Shown in pieces: positions 19,607 to 27,759 of a DNA stretch of 64,000 nucleotides. Every line of letters starts with the position of its first letter. The stretch's first letter is position 1. The stretch covers positions 4,863,501 to 4,927,500 of the forward strand of contig NZ_JAZHRX010000001.1 of NCBI RefSeq assembly GCF_036924645.1, given 5' to 3'. Origin of the DNA: Bradyrhizobium sp. AZCC 2176 (GTDB taxonomy: Bacteria; Pseudomonadota; Alphaproteobacteria; Rhizobiales; Xanthobacteraceae). A program made the position numbers and the translations under genes. The notes beneath the pieces are model-generated. The model was not told the origin of the DNA, searched no databases, and saw only the letters and a program-made list of their open reading frames with translations.

Positions 19607-20725
19607 CTAGGCGGCGGCCTCCTCACTGTTGAAATTCCATTTTGCCCGGACGATCAGCGCGAGCTTGTCGCCGTCACGAAAGACGACGGGCTGCTCACCT
19701 GCGGTTTCGATGTGGATGTTGGCGCCGGCGAATTCGTCGAGCATGGCCATGATCTGCCCGATCGGCACCGCGACCTTCGCGGCGCCATGCGTTTCGGCGT
19801 TGACCAGGTCCAGGCCGTCAGCCGGTTGACGCGCCAAGAAAACGTTGAGACGTCCGGCATTGTCGCCCCAGGATAGGGCAGCCTGGGCCCGGTCGGCGGT
19901 GCTCACGGCAGTCAACCGCGCCAGCGCCGAGAGCAGCTCTCGACGATTGCATATCAGCCAATTCGGCGCGGGCTGCGGAACCACTGCCTCATAGCCCGGA
20001 TACCCGGTGCCACCATCGATCAACCGCGAGACGAACCTGAATTCCCGTGTGCTGAATTCGATCAGGCTCTTGGAACGCCGGATCACCACGCGGCTTGGCT
20101 TCGTCTGCATCAGGATCTTGCGCAGCGCAATTGAAGTCCGCGCTGGCACGATGCAGGTGCGATCGATCGAAAACTCGCCGGCCGCAATGTCGGTTCTGAT
20201 CAGCCGGAGGCCGTCAGTCGCGACCCCGACGAGGCGGGCGGCGATGCTGTGCAGGAAGATCGCGTTCAGATAGTAGCGCGTATCCTCATGGCCGGCAGCC
20301 GCGATCGGCTCCATCAGCCGAAGGCAATCTGCGGCACTGATCTCGATCACCGAGACCATCCCATCGATCGCGATCGGCGGCGGCAGATCGGCGATCGGAA
20401 TCACGTTCAAGCGGCAGCGGCTATTCCCGCAAAAGATCCGCATGCCGCCCGATGTCGTATTGAGCGCAACCTGGGCACCGGCCGCAAAACTGGCGGCAAG
20501 CGAAGCGAGACGATCTGCGCTAACCGCGGTTTCGCCGGGCTCATCGACCACCGCGTCGATCGTGGCCGTAATCGTGCCAAGGGACTTATCGGTGGACCTG
20601 ATTTCGACACTGTCCCCGACCACGATATGCGCGGCCGGTGACGCGTTCTTGCCACCGCGCGCGATCGCGCCGGTGAGTGCCAGGGCGCCGGCGAGGACGC
20701 AAGCTTGCAGCTTGATCTGCATCAC
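19607..20725 (-). CDS. DnaN-like beta sliding clamp encoded by the element
   Basis: 372 residues, close to chromosomal DnaN length. Motifs line up with E. coli DnaN: CRLNVIPIADLPPP (like FSLSTLPAADFPNL), HEDTRYYLNAIFLH (like QDVRYYLNGMLFE), VGVATDGLRL (like AVATDGHRL) and FVSRLIDGGTGYPGYEAVVP (like FTSKLVDGRFPDYRRVLP). The end is divergent and lacks the MPMRL tip. It would form a ring that tethers a polymerase or other clamp-binding proteins. Its ATG overlaps the stop of the small zinc-protein gene (ATGA). A clamp gene inside a small terS-carrying element is unusual. Confidence 0.88.
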   Translation of the reverse strand: MMQIKLQACVLAGALALTGAIARGGKNASPAAHIVVGDSVEIRSTDKSLGTITATIDAVVDEPGETAVSADRLASLAASFAAGAQVALNTTSGGMRIFCGNSRCRLNVIPIADLPPPIAIDGMVSVIEISAADCLRLMEPIAAAGHEDTRYYLNAIFLHSIAARLVGVATDGLRLIRTDIAAGEFSIDRTCIVPARTSIALRKILMQTKPSRVVIRRSKSLIEFSTREFRFVSRLIDGGTGYPGYEAVVPQPAPNWLICNRRELLSALARLTAVSTADRAQAALSWGDNAGRLNVFLARQPADGLDLVNAETHGAAKVAVPIGQIMAMLDEFAGANIHIETAGEQPVVFRDGDKLALIVRAKWNFNSEEAAA

Positions 20726-20943
20726 CGATACCGGTGATAGGCGAACAAGGTGAGGCCACAGCCGGCACAGATAATCTGCAGCCCGTTGTCGATGACTTCG
20801 GCGTCGTAGCAGCGCACCGGACGGTTGCAGGTCGGGTCGGGACAGAACTGGCCATCGGCCACAAACACCTTGCCGCCCGTGGCATATGCCGACAGCTCGC
20901 GCGGTTTATTGACTTTCAGATTTCCAGGCGTATTTGATCGCAT
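20722..20943 (-). CDS. Small zinc-ribbon-like protein
   Basis: 73 residues with four Cys in two pairs (FCPDPTCNRPVRC and IICAGCG), consistent with a small zinc ribbon. No family recognised. Overlaps the clamp gene start by four bases, so co-translated; likely an accessory protein of the element. Confidence 0.65.
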   Translation of the reverse strand: MRSNTPGNLKVNKPRELSAYATGGKVFVADGQFCPDPTCNRPVRCYDAEVIDNGLQIICAGCGLTLFAYHRYR

Positions 20944-21037
20944 ACTACGTTCCTCTCGTTAGTCCGGCGTTGGTCGCGCCGGGTTGGTTTGCAAAGGCGC
21001 GCCTGAGTGATGGCAGGCGCGCCTTTGCGCGTATTGA

Positions 21038-21229
21038 TCAGTCGCTGCCGAGAAACAGTGCGTCTCGGACTCTCATACCGAGCCGCCGGGGGCCGAGACT
21101 GATGATTTTGTTCTTGTGGTTGCGCTTCAGGCTGTCTTCAGAAATACCAGCCAGTCGCGCCGCTTCGCTCAGCGGCGCGATGCGCTCAAGCTCAAGAAGA
21201 CGGTCGATCTTGAACCGCAGAGTTTTCAT
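21038..21229 (-). CDS. Small helix-turn-helix protein
   Basis: 63 residues from an ATG at 21229; the frame is open further upstream to 21301, so the start is uncertain. The segment LSEAARLAGISEDSLKRNHK looks like a helix-turn-helix of excisionase or regulator type, followed by a basic tail. Lies between the hypothetical gene at 21368 and the zinc protein in the same direction. DNA-binding regulator of the element is the likely role. Confidence 0.5.
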   Translation of the reverse strand: MKTLRFKIDRLLELERIAPLSEAARLAGISEDSLKRNHKNKIISLGPRRLGMRVRDALFLGSD

Positions 21230-21367
21230 TTTCAGAAGGCCGCATTCTCTGCTCTCCGCATGAAGGCGCTCATGGCGCTTAAGCATGCGGAAGCGAGCCA
21301 CAGAAAAATGCGGATGTGAAATGCATAAAAAAGCGCTTTAAAAAGTGTCCGAACATGTGTCCGGATG

Positions 21368-22108
21368 CTAGATCTTGTCGATCGGCCAGACGCCCCAATC
21401 AGACAGCTTGATGTACCCTGAAGTCACGGGTCGAAGGTTAGGTGGAAGTCGCTTGGCGCGGGCAGCCTTGTTCATCTGATCCGCCAGCAGCTTTGCGAAG
21501 CGCGCTCTAATTATGTCAGCGGGAATTTTGCCAGCGGCTTTCAGTTGGCGAGCTTCGTCTGCGACCCAGGTCGCGGTGTTCTGCACGGCCGTAGATTCCG
21601 GCTCAGGCTTCCCCTCGTCAGACAAGGACAGCTGCCGGACCGGAGATGATCTTGGCCGGGCATCCTTAGGCAACAGCGCCTCGACATCCGCATGCAGCAG
21701 TTCGATTCTGAAGATTTCGACGCCTCGCCACCATTTGTGGCGGAGCTTAGTAACGATATCGGCGCCGTACTCCCACTTGACGACGAGCCTCGCCCAGCTT
21801 TCATCCCAAAAGACCTCGATCCGAGCGTGCTGCCAGAATGCCGGATCGCCGGTTATTGGACCATCATCCGTGCTTTGAGGGGATGACAGTCCAACGACTC
21901 TGCGTCCCCAATAGCGCCACCTAATCTGTTTGGTTCGCAATCTCTCTAGAAGCCAGTGTCCGGAAAACAGTGGCGCAAGATAGATGTTCATGACGAGCGC
22001 GCGGGCCTCGCACAGCGAAATCCACTCGTCTGTGTTATGCTTACTATCAGCCACGGCAGCCAAGTCCTGATTGGTTGCGGTTGGGCCGGTTCGAGGTGTT
22101 GCGAGCAC
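21368..22108 (-). CDS. Hypothetical protein of the satellite element
   Basis: Up to 246 residues, Trp-rich (RYWGRRVVGL, FWDESWARLVVKWEYGADIV, HKWWRGVEIFRIEL), carboxy-terminal helical region ending in SDWGVWPIDKI. No recognised family or membrane segment. The first codons overlap a strong hairpin (22084-22119), so translation may begin further inside, for example near residue 25-40. Located directly beside the origin-like repeats, on the same strand as the replication genes. Confidence 0.55.
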   Translation of the reverse strand: MLATPRTGPTATNQDLAAVADSKHNTDEWISLCEARALVMNIYLAPLFSGHWLLERLRTKQIRWRYWGRRVVGLSSPQSTDDGPITGDPAFWQHARIEVFWDESWARLVVKWEYGADIVTKLRHKWWRGVEIFRIELLHADVEALLPKDARPRSSPVRQLSLSDEGKPEPESTAVQNTATWVADEARQLKAAGKIPADIIRARFAKLLADQMNKAARAKRLPPNLRPVTSGYIKLSDWGVWPIDKI

Positions 22109-22258
22109 CTCGACCGGCCGGGCGCCATTGACCCGATCTTAATGGCGCAACAACGGCGCACCAAGTCTGCGCCGTTGTTATTGGTGCGCCTAAGGGAAAA
22201 GGTAATGGCGCAACGCCGCGCCATTAACCTTTCCCCCAACGGCGCACCAATGGCGCAA
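22084..22258. other. Candidate replication origin: palindromes and iterons
   Basis: Three structures in 175 bases. (1) GGCCGG-TT-CGAGGTG, 7-base loop, CACCTCG-ACCGGCC at 22084-22119. (2) AACAACGGCGCA / TGCGCCGTTGTT, perfect 12-bp arms with 7-base spacer at 22149-22179. (3) TTGGTGCGCC (22181-22190) pairing with GGCGCACCAA (22241-22250), enclosing AATGGCGC / GCGCCATT (22204-22225). TGGCGCAA occurs three times as a direct repeat (22143, 22206, 22251), and CGGCGCACCAA twice. Position upstream of the replication gene set of an element with its own primase and clamp makes an origin the best reading (inference). Confidence 0.55.
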
Positions 22259-22369
22259 TAGCGCGGTTGCGGCCCAAGATGGAACACGCGACATCGTCAT
22301 GCCGATTCGCCAGAGGCGTAACGAATGCGCCTGCTGGGTCGCCGGTCTTCACGGTCTGGCACATTCGGA

Positions 22370-22852
22370 TTAGCTCAGGCCCGCAGCCTTGCCAGTCTTT
22401 CGCAGGGAGTCCGCATGCCTTCTGTACTCGGCGCAGGCGGCCAGGCGCGCGGCATCGATTTCAGTTTCGATGATGCGGCGTAGGCCGACATCTCGCGTGC
22501 AACGGGCTGGCACGCTCATCAAGCCGGTGACAAGCGTCCCTAGAATGAGATCCAATGCCTCCTGAACCTGGCTATAAGGTACCAGGTCATTGGTCTCGCG
22601 CTGCAAACGAACCGCGAGAGCTTGCGTCTTCATGTCCGCTAGCCGGGCATCAGCCACCCCGCGTTGGCCACGCCTGTTCTCCGATCGCAGATGGGTAATT
22701 ACTGATCTGATCGTGGGTGCGAGTGGCCATTGGTCCCGGCCGATGCGCGAGACGATGCCGTCTTGCTCCAGCGCGTGAAGATACTGTTTGGTGAAGCCAG
22801 TTAGCTGGCAGATTTCGGCTGTGCTGGCTGTGGCATTAGCGCTCATTGTCAT
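22370..22852 (-). CDS. Phage terminase small subunit, Nu1-like
   Basis: 160 residues from the ATG at 22852 (alternative at 22846). Amino-terminal winged helix (STAEICQLTGFTKQYLHALE) that would recognise packaging sites, a linker helix (DARLADMKTQALAVRLQRET) and the NDLVPYSQVQEALDLILGTL segment typical of Nu1/TerS proteins of lambda-like packaging. In satellites a terS redirects helper-phage packaging to the satellite genome. No large terminase or capsid gene is present in the window. It is the first gene of the element on the minus strand, with its own promoter upstream. Confidence 0.8.
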   Translation of the reverse strand: MTMSANATASTAEICQLTGFTKQYLHALEQDGIVSRIGRDQWPLAPTIRSVITHLRSENRRGQRGVADARLADMKTQALAVRLQRETNDLVPYSQVQEALDLILGTLVTGLMSVPARCTRDVGLRRIIETEIDAARLAACAEYRRHADSLRKTGKAAGLS

Positions 22853-22874
22853 GGCTTCAATCAACCGCAACAGT

Positions 22875-22903
22875 AAAGTAAACCTGCGATTTCGAAATGC
22901 CAA
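22875..22903 (-). promoter_or_regulatory. Sigma-70-like promoter of the terS gene
   Basis: Minus strand TTGGCA, 17-base spacer, TACTTT, ending 23 bases before the ATG at 22852. The hexamers and spacing are good; it sits in a locally AT-rich patch. Confidence 0.5.
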
Positions 22904-23013
22904 ATATTTTTAAGATCCGGGAGCGGCGGCACCGCGCCAGGCCCTCTGCCGGGAGAAGGACCCGAGGCCATCAGTTGGACGTCACCATTTCCGAGATTGG
23001 CGGCTGACCGGAC

Positions 23014-23049
23014 ATGCCGCGCCCATGCCAAAATCGACGCGAATGACCC
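23014..23049 (+). repeat. Interspersed repeat, partial tail copy
   Basis: Contains GCCAAAATCGACGCGAATGA followed by CCC, the 3' end of the dispersed ~95 bp repeat, just outside the right side of the satellite element. Confidence 0.5.
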
Positions 23050-23175
23050 GGAGCAGAAGTCGCCGACCAAGACGGTCGAAACCTCTGCGCGCTCCGGCAG
23101 TCGGATGGACTCGTCGAGAAGATCGGACTAGTCTTTCGGCGTCGACTGTAGACGGCCTGAGCATAGGGACCTGGC

Positions 23176-23433
23176 ATGGCCAACTTCCTTTGGCTTGGAA
23201 GCGCTTTTGGTGCCATCTTCGGGATGCTGCACGGCATCTACCTTTACCGACAGCAGGCAGCGTGCGCTTTGGCAAGCGGTACTACAGGCGGCAGAGCCAT
23301 GGGACTCTATTATGGTTTTTGGGCCTTCGCCCTCTGGACTCTCTTTGGGGCCTACGTCCTTGCCCTCTGGGTCCTTGGTTCGATCGCCTACCTGATTGCT
23401 CGATTGGTCTCAGGGCGGCGCATGGCGCGTTAG
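23176..23433 (+). CDS. Small inner-membrane protein
   Basis: 85 residues with two predicted membrane segments (about residues 4-24 and 43-77, GFWAFALWTLFGAYVLALWV) and a basic carboxy end. No recognised family. 45 bases upstream of the flavin monooxygenase on the same strand, so possibly co-transcribed. Confidence 0.55.
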   Translation: MANFLWLGSAFGAIFGMLHGIYLYRQQAACALASGTTGGRAMGLYYGFWAFALWTLFGAYVLALWVLGSIAYLIARLVSGRRMAR

Positions 23434-23478
23434 ACCGATTCACGGCCGGCTCTGCTCGTCAGCGACACCGAGCTAGGA

Positions 23479-25014
23479 GTGGGACACTGGCAAGTGAACC
23501 TGAACAACGTACAGCACGTTGGAATAATCGGGGCGGGAGTTGCTGGACTCGCCACCGCGAAGATCCTCCAGGCTGAAGGGCTCGACTGCACAATCCTCGA
23601 ACGCGCCGAACGGCTGGGCGGCGTCTGGGCGGACGGTTATTCGAACTTTGGTGTTCAGGTCCAAAAGGAGCTCTACCAGTTCCCGGACTGGCCGCTGCCC
23701 AAGGGCACTCCAAACTTCACATCGGGCTCCATCTTCCAAAAGTACCTAGAGGACTATGCCGACCAATTCCAGATCCGCTCGCACATTCGCCTCGGGGCAC
23801 GGGTGATGGCGCTGACGCCGCGATCAGACGGTGCGGCGGGCTGGACCGTCTCCATAGAGGAGGGCAGCGGGCTGCATCGGGAAGACTTCGACCTCGTCGT
23901 GATTGCGACCGGCCTCTATTCCAATATTCCCAACTTGCCCGATATCCCCGGTCAGGAGGAATTCGAGGGCGAGGTCCTGCATATCTCGCAGGTGAAGACC
24001 CGCGCACCGCTCGAACGCAAGCGCGTGGCCGTGCTCGGTTACGGCAAGAGCGCCACGGATGCAGCTTTGGAAGCGGCGGCAGTGGCCGACGAGGCTCACA
24101 TTGTTTTTCGTGAAACGCACTGGCCGGTGCCGCCCAACCTCGCCGGAATCCTGCCTTTCAAATGGGGCATGCTGAGCCGATTGACCGGTGCACTGATTCC
24201 GCCCTACGTGCGTCCGACACCGGTGGTACGTTGGGTGCATAGCCTAGGTAAGCCACTCGTGTGGAGTTTTTGGCGGCTCGTGGAATGCCTCCTCTTTATC
24301 CAGTGCGGTCTCGGGACCAGGATCGCGAATGGTAAGAACCTGGTGCCATCAAAGCCCGTGGAAGTAGACTGCTTTGGCGAATCCACTATGCTGCCCCGTC
24401 CCGAGTTGTACAGGCTGATCCGCCAGGGCCGTATTGCGGCGCACCGCACGGAGATCGCTGCCTTCACCCGCGATGGCATCACTCTGCGGGATGGCGACAC
24501 GCTCAGGGTTAACTGCGTGGTCCTCGGCACCGGCTGGAACAGCGATTACAGTTTTCTTTCTAACGAAGCACGGGAAATCCTGGGTGCGGACGAGGACGGC
24601 TTCTACCTGTACCGTCACATGCTGCATCCCGACCTGCCGAACCTGGTTTTCATCGGTCGCACGTCAACCTTTCTCAGCATTCTTACCTATTGCGTACAAG
24701 CGCGCTGGTTGGCCGAGCTGATCGCGGGGCGGTTTGGCCTTCCTGACCGGGAAGCCATGTTGGCGGAGATCGCGCAATTGAAGGTCTGGAAGCGAGGGTG
24801 GATGCCTTTCAGCGCCGCCCGTGGCGCGCGACTTCAATTGCACATGCTGTACTACCACGATGAGCTTCTCCGTGACTTCGGCGCCGATCCCCTTCGCAAG
24901 CGTGGGATCTTTGCACCGCTGAAGGAACTGTTCGTGCCCTATCAGCCGAGCGACTATCGGGCGATCGTGGCGGGTGATTGGGACGATAGTCGCGCAAGTC
25001 GACGAAGGGATTGA
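23479..25014 (+). CDS. Flavin-dependent monooxygenase (FMO/BVMO-like)
   Basis: 511 residues from a GTG at 23479 (a GTG at 23494 is also possible). FAD-binding GxGxxG in HVGIIGAGVAGLATAKILQA, a Trp-rich region following (LGGVWADGYSNFGVQ), an NAD(P)H Rossmann motif VAVLGYGKSATDAALEAA and the carboxy-terminal VLGTGWNSDY that resembles the FMO ATG motif. It would oxygenate a nucleophilic or carbonyl substrate with NADPH and oxygen. The exact BVMO fingerprint FxGxxxHxxxW was not seen, so a Baeyer-Villiger role is not assigned. A small membrane protein precedes it; no substrate-defining neighbour. Confidence 0.88.
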   Translation: MGHWQVNLNNVQHVGIIGAGVAGLATAKILQAEGLDCTILERAERLGGVWADGYSNFGVQVQKELYQFPDWPLPKGTPNFTSGSIFQKYLEDYADQFQIRSHIRLGARVMALTPRSDGAAGWTVSIEEGSGLHREDFDLVVIATGLYSNIPNLPDIPGQEEFEGEVLHISQVKTRAPLERKRVAVLGYGKSATDAALEAAAVADEAHIVFRETHWPVPPNLAGILPFKWGMLSRLTGALIPPYVRPTPVVRWVHSLGKPLVWSFWRLVECLLFIQCGLGTRIANGKNLVPSKPVEVDCFGESTMLPRPELYRLIRQGRIAAHRTEIAAFTRDGITLRDGDTLRVNCVVLGTGWNSDYSFLSNEAREILGADEDGFYLYRHMLHPDLPNLVFIGRTSTFLSILTYCVQARWLAELIAGRFGLPDREAMLAEIAQLKVWKRGWMPFSAARGARLQLHMLYYHDELLRDFGADPLRKRGIFAPLKELFVPYQPSDYRAIVAGDWDDSRASRRRD

Positions 25015-25030
25015 ATAAAGCTGCCCATTT

Positions 25031-25143
25031 GCGCTTCTGGCCCCGAGCCGAACAACGCGTGAGCCGTTATCACGTCGGCTGTCTGCGGTAGACCGGATAA
25101 TGATCCGCGCCTGCCTTGACCGCCGCTCCTGACCCAAAGTTGG
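25031..25143 (+). repeat. Second dispersed repeat type (variant core)
   Basis: Begins GCTTCTGGCC, contains TGTCTGCGGTAGACCGGATA and ends CTGACCCAAAGTTGGC. Shares the TAGACCGGA core with the ~95 bp repeat but differs elsewhere; a similar GCTTCTGGCC start occurs at 41339. Confidence 0.4.
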
Positions 25144-25217
25144 CGTTTGGTGGGTCATCGAGAGCGGGCTCCATCAGCACCCGGTCCAGCGCTCGTGAAA
25201 TCCCATTAAGCCAGCGA

Positions 25218-25447
25218 TCATTGAAACTCTATACTGGTCACTATTGATTCTTGGTTCGCCGCGCGCTCGATGTAGTCGGCGAGGCGCGCGGCGTCATCTG
25301 CGACACCCGACAGGAAGGAGGAATTCATGCGCGATAGCCACGGCAGGCCAAGGAAGTAAATACGGGGCACAGGAGCAATCCCACGATTGTGCTTCGGCCG
25401 TCCGTCTGCGTCCAGCACAGGAAGATCGATCCAGCTGAGATCGAACG
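25218..25447 (-). pseudogene. FAD-dependent oxidoreductase, carboxy-terminal fragment
   Basis: About 75 residues: FDLSWIDLPVLDADGRPKHN, then GLYFLGLPWL-like VPRIYFLGLPWLSRMNSSFL and GVADDAARLADYI, the typical end of trimethylamine monooxygenase or MSMEG-like NAD(P)/FAD oxidoreductases. No upstream part remains; coding stops at about 25447 where the GFA-type gene begins on the other strand. A deletion or inversion junction lies there. Confidence 0.65.
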
Positions 25448-25459
25448 ACGGCGGAGCCG

Positions 25460-25900
25460 TTGCGCGTCACCATTTGCCATTGCACGTTCTGCCAGCGATT
25501 GACGGGGTCGGCATATCTTGTCGAACCGATCTTCAGACGAGAGGACGTGATATTCCACGGGACCCCATTGCGAACCTATGACCATCAGTCCGATACCAGT
25601 GGCAAGCGCGTTACGGTGAATTTCTGCGGCAGATGCGCGACCACCATCTGTCTCGACCTGGAGCGCTTTCCCGACATCCTGGGATTATGCGGCGGCACGT
25701 TCGACGATCCCAATTGGTTCGATCGCGGCCAGGAGAACTGCCGCCACATATTCACGCGCTCAGCGCAAAGGGGCGTGGTTCTGCCGGCAGGTGTGAACCT
25801 GTACAAGGAGCACGCGCTCGAGCTCGACGGCACCCCCACCCGGCCGACCATGCTCGCCCACGCGCTCATGTTGCATCATGGCGGATATCGCGGCAGATAG
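25460..25900 (+). pseudogene. GFA/CENP-V-type zinc protein lacking its amino terminus
   Basis: The frame (TTG at 25460) reads VTICHCTFCQRLTGSAYLVE, FCGRCATTICLDLERFPDIL and GGTFDDPNW, all standard for GFA-family (glutathione-dependent formaldehyde-activating-like) proteins. The usual first zinc ligand pair (CLCG near residue 10) is missing because the sequence switches to an FAD oxidoreductase fragment at about 25447. Without a start codon and one zinc site it is probably non-functional, though a shortened product from TTG cannot be excluded. Confidence 0.65.
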
Positions 25901-25909
25901 TCCGGTTAT

Positions 25910-26004
25910 GGCACCTTTGAGACATGGCGACCGGCCCTGACGACGTCCGTTTCCAAAGGAAGACCGGAAGTAGTCGGCCGCGACCAAAACGACGCGATTG
26001 ACCC
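25910..26004 (+). repeat. Interspersed ~95 bp repeat, copy 4
   Basis: GGCACCTTTGAGACATGGCG, CCGGCCCTGACGACGTCCGT, GACCGGAAGTAGTCGGCC and GACGCGATTGACCC: the fullest plus-strand copy. Confidence 0.8.
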
Positions 26005-26170
26005 GAAGGCGACATCGCTGTCCGCACATCGGTCCGTCAGCGTCGAGAGAGGCCAAAGGTTCCCTTGAGGCGTTCGGCGAAGTGTGTCACCGTAAGAGGA
26101 GGCCAACGACGACCAGAACCGCGCCATTACCATCGACTTTCGCTGAATGTGGAAGCAGAAGGAGGTGCCA

Positions 26171-26557
26171 ATGGCCACGCAAGATTCACCCAACCTTTAC
26201 GAGCGGCTCGGCGGTGTCTACAGCATCGCGACCGTCGTAGACGACCTCATCGACCGCGTGATGGCCGATCCGCGGCTCAATGCCAATCCCTTGGTCGACG
26301 ACGCGCACCACAAGGTACCGCCGGCAGGCTTCAAATACCTGGTTACCGAGATGCTGTGCTGGGCCGCCGGGGGTCCGCAGAACTACACCGGCAAGGACAT
26401 GGAGAGCTCGCACCGGCACCTGCGCATCACGCCGGGCGAGTGGGACGCGTTCATGGACGACGTGGCGCAGACGCTTGACAAGTTCGCGGTCCCGGTGGCC
26501 GAGCGGGCCGAGGTCGTGGCCATCGTCGAGAGCACACGGACTGACATCGTCGTCTAA
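26171..26557 (+). CDS. Group 1 truncated hemoglobin
   Basis: 128 residues from the ATG at 26171 with GAAGGAGGTG directly upstream; the frame upstream is not part of the gene. Features: NLYERLGG start, helix with DDLIDRVMADPRLN, the GGPQNYTGKDMESSHRHLRI segment with the proximal heme His, and a short final helix. Binds heme and oxygen or NO; roles in NO detoxification or redox sensing are known for the family. No cofactor or regulator gene is adjacent. Confidence 0.88.
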   Translation: MATQDSPNLYERLGGVYSIATVVDDLIDRVMADPRLNANPLVDDAHHKVPPAGFKYLVTEMLCWAAGGPQNYTGKDMESSHRHLRITPGEWDAFMDDVAQTLDKFAVPVAERAEVVAIVESTRTDIVV

Positions 26558-26656
26558 CGGCGCCGCCGAGCGTGCTTAGAGTCCGGATTTGACCCATCTC
26601 CGACATCGGTTTTCGGGCAAGCTCGCTCACACGTTACAGGCGGCGGCCTCTCCGGT

Positions 26657-27434
26657 TCAAAGGCCGCTAAACCAATTGTAGCCTTCATCTTCCCAGTAGC
26701 CGCCGGTGTAATTATTGAGCACGACAAGCCCGATCACGTGCTTAGGATTTTTGAAGCCGAGCTTGGTCGGAATGCGCACGCGCATGGGAAAGCCGTATTT
26801 CGGCGGCAGGACCTCTCCATCGTACTTGAAGGTCAGCTGCGTCTGCGGATGCAGGGCCGTGGCCATATCGATGGAGCTGGAATAGCCTTCGGCGCAGGTG
26901 AAGTGCACATACTTTGCCGTCGTGTCGGCGCCAATCCGGCGGAGGAATTCGCGGAGCGGCGTTCCCGTCCATCTTCCAATCGCACTCCAACCCTCGACGC
27001 AGACAAGGGCGGGTGATCTGCGTCTCCTGGGGCAGCGCGTACAGCCGATCGAGCGTCCATGGCCGTTTGTCGTCGACCAAACCGTCGATCAAGAGTTTGT
27101 AATCGTCTTGGTCAATATCGGGTGCATTCTCCTCGCGATAATACGCATTGAACGGGAAAGGACGCGTGATCGCGGTTTCTGGATAGGTCGGTGCAAGTCG
27201 GTTCGGGTTGAATAGCCACGCCTGCACGCGATCATTGAAACGAGACACGATGCGCAGCGCGTTCTCAACCGACGGCCCATCGATGATGTCGCATCCTGTC
27301 AGAAAGGCGAGCGCGCCGACGCCTGCGCCGGCCCGCAGGAAGGCGCGACGGGTCGGCTCGGGCAGGAGTTTGGCAGCGTCCTTGGCCAGCAGTTCGGCGT
27401 CGATCCTGGGAACCGATGATCTCGAACGAGACAT
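26657..27434 (-). pseudogene. Molybdopterin-dependent sulfite oxidase/MsrP-like protein, one frameshift
   Basis: From the ATG at 27434: a twin-arginine signal (RRAFLRAGAGVGALAFLTG) and a molybdopterin domain to ALPQETQITR. Near 27010 one extra base shifts the frame; the other frame continues with GWSAIGKW-like sequence and KYVHFTCAEGYSSSIDMATA, then GFPMRVRIPTKLGFKNPKHV to WFSGL and stop at 26657. The frameshift lies immediately before the expected molybdenum-ligand Cys (VCVEGW). Joined, the product is about 257 residues, typical of periplasmic YedY/MsrP relatives. A sequencing error remains possible since the rest is undamaged. Confidence 0.75.
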
Positions 27435-27759
27435 CTCTGGTCTCCTAAGCGGCCGCAGATTCCAAAGCCCATCGCCGCAAGCATCGCTACGGCGTTAATC
27501 CAATGGGCACCCGGACTTCAAGCGGATGAACCCGGCTCTTTCGCCTTTGCGAAAGCCCGGCCCGCCGAGAGTTGTGTCAGCCGCGCTTCCTAGTTCCCGC
27601 ATGGGCAACTGTGGTAATCTAGTGTTAGCAGCTATCAATGCCGCAGGGATCGGCGGAGTTCCTCGAAATCCCTAGCGCGCGAGATGGAATTGACCCGGGT
27701 CGTCGAGGGTCATCCTGGCAGCTGCCAAACCAGTGCTCCAAATCGTCAGGGAGGAAGCG

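Noticed and set aside
22141..22260. CRISPR-like array from the repeated TGGCGCAA / GCGCACCAA units
   Set aside because: Units are 8-11 bases, irregularly spaced and palindromic, with no spacers of constant size and no cas genes; an origin or regulatory cluster fits better.
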